Below are positions 59,102 to 64,000 of a DNA stretch of 64,000 bases, one piece after another. Both the position numbers and the translations under genes were made by a program. The notes below the pieces were generated by a model. That model was given only the letters and a program-made list of their open reading frames with translations, had not been told where the DNA came from and made no database searches. The stretch covers positions 1 through 64,000 of the forward strand of contig NZ_BMUI01000024.1 in NCBI RefSeq assembly GCF_014650115.1. Reading direction: 5' to 3'. The DNA is from Streptomyces olivaceoviridis (GTDB taxonomy: Bacteria; Actinomycetota; Actinomycetes; Streptomycetales; Streptomycetaceae). Every line of letters starts with the position of its first letter. Position 1 is the first letter of the stretch.

Positions 59102-60442
59102 GTGGACGACTACCGGCGCATCGCCGACCTGATCGCCGCCGACATCACCGGCGGGCGGCTACGGCCCGGCCAACGGCTGCCGCCGCAGCGGGTGTTCGCG
59201 CGCCGCCGTGGCATCGCACCGTCGACGGCCGGGCGGGTGTACGCCGAACTCGTGCGCCGGGGGCTGGTGGTGGGCGAGGTCGGGCGCGGCACGTTCGTGC
59301 GGGCGACCGCGCCGGACGGGCAGCCGGGAACCGCCCTGACCGAGGCGGCCGGCGCCCCGCTCGTCAACCTGGAGCTGAACTACCCCTGCGTGCCGGGCCA
59401 GGCCGAGCTGCTGGCCCCGGCCCTGACGTCGCTGCTGCGGCCGGACGCGCTCGGCCAGGCGCTGCGGCCGGCCCCGGCGGCGGGCACCCCGGCGGCCCGG
59501 GAGGCGGTCGCCGCCCTGCTCGCCGGGAGCGGGCTGCGGGCCGGGCCGGAGCGGATCCTGTTCACCGGCAACGCCCGCCAGGCCATCGCCGCCAGCCTCG
59601 CCGCGCTGGTCCGGCCCGGCGGCCGGGTCGGGGTGGAGCCGTTGACGTATCCGCTGGTCAAGGAGATCGCGGCGCGCCTCGGGCTGGTCCTCGTGCCGCT
59701 CGCCGCGGATGCGGAGGGGCCGCTGCCGGAGGCGGTGGCCGCCGCCCACCGCGGCGCTCCGCTGTCCGCGCTCTACCTCCAGCCGGCCCTGCACAACCCG
59801 ACCTCGCGCACGATCGGCGCCGGGCGGCTGCGGGAGCTGGCCGACTGTGTCCACAGGCTGGGGACACCGGTGGTGGAGGACCGGATCTGGGCCTTCCTGG
59901 ACACCGGCGGCCCGCCCCCGCTCGCCGCGCTCGCGCCCGGCCTGGTCCACCTCGTCGACAGCCTGTCCAAGAGGGTCGCCCCCGGACTCACCGTCGGCTT
60001 CGCCGTCGTGCCGGAGGACCGCGTGGAGGCGGTGGCGCGGGCCGTCCGCTCCGGCGGGTGGAGCGCGGGGTCCTTCGCGCTGGAGGCGGCCGTGCGCTGG
60101 CTCGGCGACGGCACCGTGGACCGGCTGGTGGCCGCCAAGCGGCAGGACGCGCGACGCCGGCAGCGGCTGGTCGCCGAGAAACTGGCCGGGTTCGCCGTAC
60201 GGTCCGACCCGGCCGCCTACTTCGCCTGGTGGGAACTGCCCGCGCCCTGGCGGGCGGACACCTTCACGGCCGCGGCACGGTCGCACGGCATCGCCGTCAC
60301 CCCGGGTACGGCCTTCCGCGTCGACCCGAGCCGGACACCGGACGCGGTCAGACTCGGACTCGGGTCGGTGTCGGAGGGCCGCTTGGGGCGGGCACTGGAG
60401 ACGCTCGCCATCGTGGCGCGGGGCGAGGCAGCCGGACGGTGA
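59102..60442 (+). CDS. MocR-family transcriptional regulator (GntR plus aminotransferase)
   Basis: A 446-residue fusion. The N-terminal winged helix (about residues 1-70, RLPPQRVFARRRGIAPSTAG and YAELVRRGLV) is followed by a fold-type I aminotransferase domain. The PLP lysine lies in DSLSKRVAPGLTVG (near residue 289), preceded by the cofactor-contacting YLQPALHNPTSRT and VVEDRIW (Asp for the pyridine nitrogen). Such proteins sense pyridoxal phosphate or amino compounds. GTG at 59102. Control of the divergent hydrolase and itself is likely. Confidence 0.9.
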   Translation: MDDYRRIADLIAADITGGRLRPGQRLPPQRVFARRRGIAPSTAGRVYAELVRRGLVVGEVGRGTFVRATAPDGQPGTALTEAAGAPLVNLELNYPCVPGQAELLAPALTSLLRPDALGQALRPAPAAGTPAAREAVAALLAGSGLRAGPERILFTGNARQAIAASLAALVRPGGRVGVEPLTYPLVKEIAARLGLVLVPLAADAEGPLPEAVAAAHRGAPLSALYLQPALHNPTSRTIGAGRLRELADCVHRLGTPVVEDRIWAFLDTGGPPPLAALAPGLVHLVDSLSKRVAPGLTVGFAVVPEDRVEAVARAVRSGGWSAGSFALEAAVRWLGDGTVDRLVAAKRQDARRRQRLVAEKLAGFAVRSDPAAYFAWWELPAPWRADTFTAAARSHGIAVTPGTAFRVDPSRTPDAVRLGLGSVSEGRLGRALETLAIVARGEAAGR

Positions 60443-60455
60443 GGGCGGGCCGGGA

Positions 60456-60545
60456 GCCGGCAGTGGCCTGGGGTGGTGCGCGGGGTGCCGGCAGTGGCCT
60501 GGGGGTGGTGCGCGGGGGTGCCGGCAGTGGCCTGGCCGTTGTGCA
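60456..60545. repeat. tandem repeat downstream of the MocR gene
   Basis: Three copies of a unit beginning GCCGGCAGTGGCCTGG at 60456, 60487 and 60520 (periods 31 and 33 bp), the third diverging after about 17 bp. It is noncoding and lies between convergent genes. Confidence 0.8.
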
Positions 60546-60583
60546 TGGGTGGCCGGGCAGGCGTGGGCCTGTTCCGGTCGCGG

Positions 60584-61495
60584 TCAGGCTTTGGCTCGGG
60601 TCGGTGTCGGAGGGGTGGTCGGGGACGCCCGGCGGCGTCGCGTGCGGCGGGACAGCCGGAGGCGGCGGGTGAGCCGGACGGCGAGGGCGACCGCCAGGCC
60701 GAGGCCCATCAGCAGCCAGGCGGTCATGCGCAGGGTGCCGGTCAGGGCGTCGTAGACGGCGCCAGCCGCCGGGTGGGGCACATCGGCGGGCAGGTCGGCC
60801 AGGGTCAGGCCGCGGCCGACGGCCAGGGCGACGGCGAGCAGGGCGCCGCCCAGCGCCGTGCCCAGGGCGGTCGCGATGACGGCCCGGCGCCGGTGGACGG
60901 CGAGCGCGATGCCGCCGACGGCGAAGACCACGGCCGCCACCGGCAGCCAGAAGCCGGCGACTTCGAGCACGTGGAACCCCTTCCGCAGCGTGGGCAGCCG
61001 GTCCGCCGGGAGCACGGGGACCTCGGTGTGCTCCACCGGGATGTGCGCGGCGAGCGGCACGTGATCACGGGTGAGCTGGCGTTTGACCTGGGCGGTGACG
61101 GGGGCCAGGTCGACGGTGACGGCGCGCTCGTCCTCCCCGCGCAGGGCGCGCAGGACGGCGTCGTGGGTGATCCGGTTGCCGGTGTCCCAGGCCAGCCGGA
61201 AGGCGCGGGTCTGGGTGAAGGAGCGCACCGCGTCGTGCACGAACGGCCGGACCGAGCCGCGTACCGGACGCACGTCCAGGTGCTCGTCCACCGCGCGCAG
61301 GATGCCGTCGCCGACCGTGTCCACGACGGCGTCCCGCACGGCCGGGTGGGCGGCGAGCGGTGCCATCGTGGTGACGTACCGGCCCGTGTCGGCGAGCCCG
61401 TACGCCGCCCAGGCCGCCAGCGCGCCGAACGGCACGAGGAGGCAGGACAGGGTGATCAGTACGGCCGACAGGGCGCTCCTGAGGCGTGAGGGCAC
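60584..61495 (-). CDS. hypothetical integral membrane protein
   Basis: I do not recognise a family. The product is about 303 residues. An N-terminal helix (about 10-32) is followed by a large extracytoplasmic domain (about 35-185) and three hydrophobic segments near the C terminus (about 185-205, 212-235 and 258-285). The basic tail is Arg/Thr/Pro-rich. The exported part contains DTGRYVTTMAPLAAHPAVRDAVVD, resembling a pattern of uncharacterised actinobacterial membrane proteins. Start uncertain: GTG at 61495 or TTG at 61507. Neighbouring genes give no functional hint. Confidence 0.72.
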   Translation of the reverse strand: MPSRLRSALSAVLITLSCLLVPFGALAAWAAYGLADTGRYVTTMAPLAAHPAVRDAVVDTVGDGILRAVDEHLDVRPVRGSVRPFVHDAVRSFTQTRAFRLAWDTGNRITHDAVLRALRGEDERAVTVDLAPVTAQVKRQLTRDHVPLAAHIPVEHTEVPVLPADRLPTLRKGFHVLEVAGFWLPVAAVVFAVGGIALAVHRRRAVIATALGTALGGALLAVALAVGRGLTLADLPADVPHPAAGAVYDALTGTLRMTAWLLMGLGLAVALAVRLTRRLRLSRRTRRRRASPTTPPTPTRAKA

Positions 61496-61728
61496 GCTTC
61501 CAGGCAAGGACCACCGGGGCCGGGGCGCGAGCGGGAGGACTGCGTTCGGGCGCTCTCCGGTGGAGGGTTCACCCGAACGGGTGTTTCCTGGTGCTGGGGG
61601 GAAGGAAGTGGCTGATGCGGGCCACTGGGGACACAGGGGAGTGCGTGGGCCCCGGCCGACCGGCCGGGGCCCCCGCGCAGCCGCGTAGGGCCCCGGCGTA
61701 CTCCGCGGCCCCGGCGTCCCGGCGTCCC

Positions 61729-61784
61729 GGCGCCCGTCCCGGTGTCCTCAGCGGCCCCGGCGCCCGTCCCGGTGTCCTCAGCGG
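61729..61784. repeat. 30-bp period direct repeat at the 3' end of the membrane protein gene
   Basis: A 26-bp identical stretch (starting GGCGCCCGTCCCGG) at 61729-61754 and 61759-61784. The second copy covers the stop codon of the following minus-strand gene, so the first looks like a tandem duplication of the gene end. Confidence 0.8.
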
Positions 61785-62302
61785 ATCCGGCGTCCGAACG
61801 CGTCCTCCCGCGTGTAGTAGTGGTAGAAGAACGCGGCGAAGGTGGCCGCCGACACCAGCAGGGACATCAGCACGGTCCGCAGCACGTCGCCGCCCTGGCT
61901 GGAGCTCTGGGTGGGGATGAAGCTGCCGCGCTGGTTGTAGAGGAAGCCGAACGCGCAGCCGACGAACGCCGTCCACAGCAGCGCGTGCACCTCCCGCGGC
62001 ATCCGGGGGGTCAGGATCAGCAGGGTCGCGCACAGCACCGCGAACACCAGCGCGCTGACGAAGCCGAGCAGGAGGTTCCAGCCGGTGATCGGGCCGCCGA
62101 AGCGGTTGTTGGCCGCCACCCAGTAGCCGTAGGCCAGTCCCAGCACGACCGGGACGGCCAGCCGGCCGATCGCGTGGGTGCGCGCGTCGAAGACGTCGGG
62201 TGAACGCCGGACCATGTCGGACGACCGCCGCTCCGCCGCCGCCGCCGCCGGCGTGCGGCCGGGCCGGGACATTCCGCCGGGCGCGGGTGCCGCTTGAGCC
62301 AT
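61778..62302 (-). CDS. hypothetical four-helix membrane protein
   Basis: A 174-residue protein of unrecognised function. A disordered Ala/Pro/Arg-rich N terminus (about 1-45) precedes four predicted helices (about 48-65, 73-95, 103-122 and 142-162). A polar Gln/Ser-rich loop (FIPTQSSSQGG) lies between helices 3 and 4, and the tail is DAFGRRIR. ATG at 62302 has AGGAG at suitable distance. The opposite-strand phosphatase gene begins 143 bp away. Confidence 0.75.
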   Translation of the reverse strand: MAQAAPAPGGMSRPGRTPAAAAAERRSSDMVRRSPDVFDARTHAIGRLAVPVVLGLAYGYWVAANNRFGGPITGWNLLLGFVSALVFAVLCATLLILTPRMPREVHALLWTAFVGCAFGFLYNQRGSFIPTQSSSQGGDVLRTVLMSLLVSAATFAAFFYHYYTREDAFGRRIR

Positions 62303-62444
62303 GGGAGCACTCCTCTCTCCTCGCCCCCGTGTCCAGGGCACACCGGTGCGCACGGCCTGGCAACTCGGCCAGGAGGGTGACGAGTGCCCGGATGCGTGCC
62401 GTTCTCCCCCGTGGTTCGCTGAGGGGCATGGAGGGCCGGTCGCC

Positions 62445-63677
62445 GTGACGGAGATGGAGTTCGGGCGGCGCCGTCGCCCGCTGCTACGGATCCGCGGGGC
62501 GGGCGTCGCGTGGCTGCCGCCCCTGCTGCTGCTCGCCGGGATCGTCCTGCTGGACCTCAACACCAGCGAGAGGTTCCGGATCGTCACCTGGATCGTGCTG
62601 GTCCCGGGCATCGCCGCCGCGATCTGCGGGGTGTGGACGACGGCCGCCTACGTCGTGCTGTCCGTGGTGACGTACGTCCTCGTGGACAGCGCCTGGCCCG
62701 ACCAGTACCAGGCCGGATTCGGCGACTTCCTCCTCGTCGCCCTCGGCGGCGCCCTGGCCACCCTGGCCGCGGTCGTGCGCGTGCGTCAGGAACGGCACGC
62801 CGGGCACATGCGGGACATCGCCGAGACCACCCGGCGCACCGTGCTGCGTCCGCTGCCGCCGCGCTGGGCCGGGCTGGACCACGCGGGCGTGTATCTGGCC
62901 GCCGACGTCGACGCGCGGGTGGGCGGCGACTTCTACGACATCCAGCCCGGTCCGCACGGCGCCCGGGTGCTCGTCGGCGATGTGCAGGGCAAGGGGCTGG
63001 GCGCGGTGGAGGTCGCGGCGGCGCTGCTCGGTACGTTCCGTGAGGCCGGGTACCACGAGCGGGACCTCAGGACCGTCGCCGAACGCCTGGAGACCCGGAT
63101 GCGGCGGCACCGCGCCCACATGGCCGCGCTCGGCCGGGACGAGGGCGACCGCTTCGCCACCGCCGTCCTCATCGCCTTCCCCGACAGCACCACGGACGCG
63201 ATCGACGTCACGAACTTCGGCCACGAGCCCCCGCTCGCCGTCGGCCCGCACGGAGTCCGCGAGCTGCCCAGCGGCGACGGGCTGCCGCTCGGCCTCGGCG
63301 ACCTCGCGGGCGGGCCGCCGCCCGTGCACCGGGTGCGGCTGGCCGCCGACGAGACGCTGCTGCTGGTCACCGACGGGGTGACCGAGGCCCGCGACGAGCC
63401 CGGCGAGTTCTACGAGCTGGCCCGCGAGGTGTCCCGCGCGGTCCGCGCGGACCCCCGCCGCACCGAGCCCCGCCGCCTGGTGCGCCGGGTCCGCGACGGC
63501 GTACTGCGCCACACCGGCGGCTGCCTGGAGGACGACACGACGATCTTCGCGCTCCGGCGGTTGCCGGACGACGGGGAGGAGCCGGGCGCGGGGGACGCGG
63601 CGCGCGCGGGCGGCGTGACGGGACCGGAAGCCCAGGCGGCCGACGACTCCGGAACCGGACGCGCACGGGGTGAGTGA
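62445..63677 (+). CDS. membrane-anchored SpoIIE-family PP2C phosphatase
   Basis: A 410-residue protein. An N-terminal membrane region with about three helices (about residues 18-105) leads to a PP2C SpoIIE domain (about 145-370). Metal-binding acidic residues are visible in VGGDFYDIQPG, LVGDVQGKGL, LLVTDGVTEARDE and CLEDDTTIFAL. There is no HATPase domain, unlike the other SpoIIE protein in this window. It probably dephosphorylates an anti-anti-sigma factor encoded elsewhere. GTG at 62445 with GGAGGG about 10 bases upstream; ATG at 62454 is an alternative. The final 40 residues are low-complexity. Confidence 0.9.
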   Translation: MTEMEFGRRRRPLLRIRGAGVAWLPPLLLLAGIVLLDLNTSERFRIVTWIVLVPGIAAAICGVWTTAAYVVLSVVTYVLVDSAWPDQYQAGFGDFLLVALGGALATLAAVVRVRQERHAGHMRDIAETTRRTVLRPLPPRWAGLDHAGVYLAADVDARVGGDFYDIQPGPHGARVLVGDVQGKGLGAVEVAAALLGTFREAGYHERDLRTVAERLETRMRRHRAHMAALGRDEGDRFATAVLIAFPDSTTDAIDVTNFGHEPPLAVGPHGVRELPSGDGLPLGLGDLAGGPPPVHRVRLAADETLLLVTDGVTEARDEPGEFYELAREVSRAVRADPRRTEPRRLVRRVRDGVLRHTGGCLEDDTTIFALRRLPDDGEEPGAGDAARAGGVTGPEAQAADDSGTGRARGE

Positions 63678-64000
63678 CGGCGGACATACCGCTGACGAGC
63701 CTCGGGCGGGGCGGCGGCGGTGCACCGGCGGGTGGCCGGCCGAGGGCACGTCGAGGGCACGTCGAGCGTCAGGCGATCCGGCGGCTCGCGGTTCGGCGGC
63801 TTGCGGTTCGGCCGGGCGCCGGAGCCCGGCCGGGCACCGGGGGCTCGCGGCGCGCCGGGGCTCGCGGGCAGGGGGGTACGAGGGGCGCGGGGGCGTTGGC
63901 TGTGCGGGCTGACGGGGGTCTCGGGCAGGGGCGGTGGGGCGTTGTCGGGGGTGGGTCGGGAGGACGCGAAGGAGGGGGTTTGCCGGGGGGACGCGTCGGT
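63678..64000. other. gene-free GC-rich terminal stretch
   Basis: I see no credible coding sequence here: the open frame at 63670-63912 is Arg/Gly/Ala-rich without a ribosome site. There are short degenerate repeats (GAGGGCACGTC twice near 63743, and CGGTTCGGCGGCT-like units near 63790). It may continue into a neighbouring gene outside the window. Confidence 0.5.

Noticed and set aside
59851..59860. GTGTCCACA inside the MocR gene as a DnaA box
   Set aside because: One base off the consensus and fully explained by coding sequence; single occurrence.
63670..63912. Short plus-strand gene at the window end
   Set aside because: Arg/Gly/Ala/Ser-rich composition, no ribosome site, and it overlaps the end of the phosphatase gene.

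Overview
The base composition (very high GC with strong third-position GC bias), GTG/TTG starts, PASTA kinases, SpoIIE-type phosphatases, a proteasome-activator homologue, a K15-type D,D-transpeptidase and a mycothiol-type maleylpyruvate isomerase fold point to a Streptomyces chromosome. Gene content and order (two branched-chain keto acid dehydrogenase clusters about 12 kb apart, paired kinases, K15-type enzyme, then aspS and metG) resemble, from memory, the core chromosome arm near oriC of S. coelicolor and S. avermitilis. Two parS-like ParB sites inside genes fit that location. No rRNA, tRNA, CRISPR, prophage or insertion sequence was seen; this is core chromosome rather than an island.

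Layout. 1-3418 (minus): phenylacetyl-CoA epoxidase operon paaABCDE, with paaE cut by the window edge. 3871-6595 (plus): a DUF5819 protein, an HTTM membrane protein and an SpoU-type RNA methyltransferase. 6592-10540: paaN (minus) divergent from paaH and a TetR regulator (plus). 10543-14831: an Lrp/AsnC regulator divergent from the first keto acid dehydrogenase operon bkdABC. 14892-19307: mobA-DUF6457 fusion, moeA, a TrkA-type potassium channel and a quinone oxidoreductase. 19387-25864: a Glu/Ser-rich cell-surface protein, the Bpa proteasome activator, two divergent transmembrane Ser/Thr kinases and a phosphotransferase. 26378-29997: second dehydrogenase operon bkdFGH. 30071-37143: K15-type transpeptidase, GntR regulator with an MFS transporter, mycothiol-dependent enzyme, nitrilase-family amidohydrolase, LURP-one protein, GlxA-type regulator divergent from a cupin. 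37314-46484: RTX-like secreted protein, thioredoxin-NHL fusion, M18 aminopeptidase, FadE-like acyl-CoA dehydrogenase, SseB protein, a broken pirin gene and an AI-2E family permease. 46436-55154: multidomain SpoIIE phosphatase, aspS, a lone AbiEii-like nucleotidyltransferase, metG and a repeat-rich VWA protein. 55239-63677: FUSC permease, endonuclease/phosphatase protein, alpha/beta hydrolase divergent from a MocR regulator, two membrane proteins and a second SpoIIE phosphatase.

How parts work together. Phenylacetate genes (epoxidase, PaaN, PaaH) and bkdABC both produce or consume acyl-CoA intermediates. A nearly identical 18-bp palindrome occurs before paaA, between paaN and paaH, and between the Lrp gene and bkdA. 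I infer that the TetR protein encoded behind paaH coordinates all three promoters. Both dehydrogenase clusters encode E1alpha, E1beta and E2 but no E3, so they must borrow a dihydrolipoamide dehydrogenase from elsewhere.

Most notable: the shared TetR operator; the pirin gene whose start region is fused out of frame to the body; parS sites embedded in moeA/channel and aspS; a direct-repeat MocR operator; in-frame minisatellites in paaD, a kinase and the VWA gene; and a strong palindrome ahead of bkdF. I did not find a clearly new multi-gene system.
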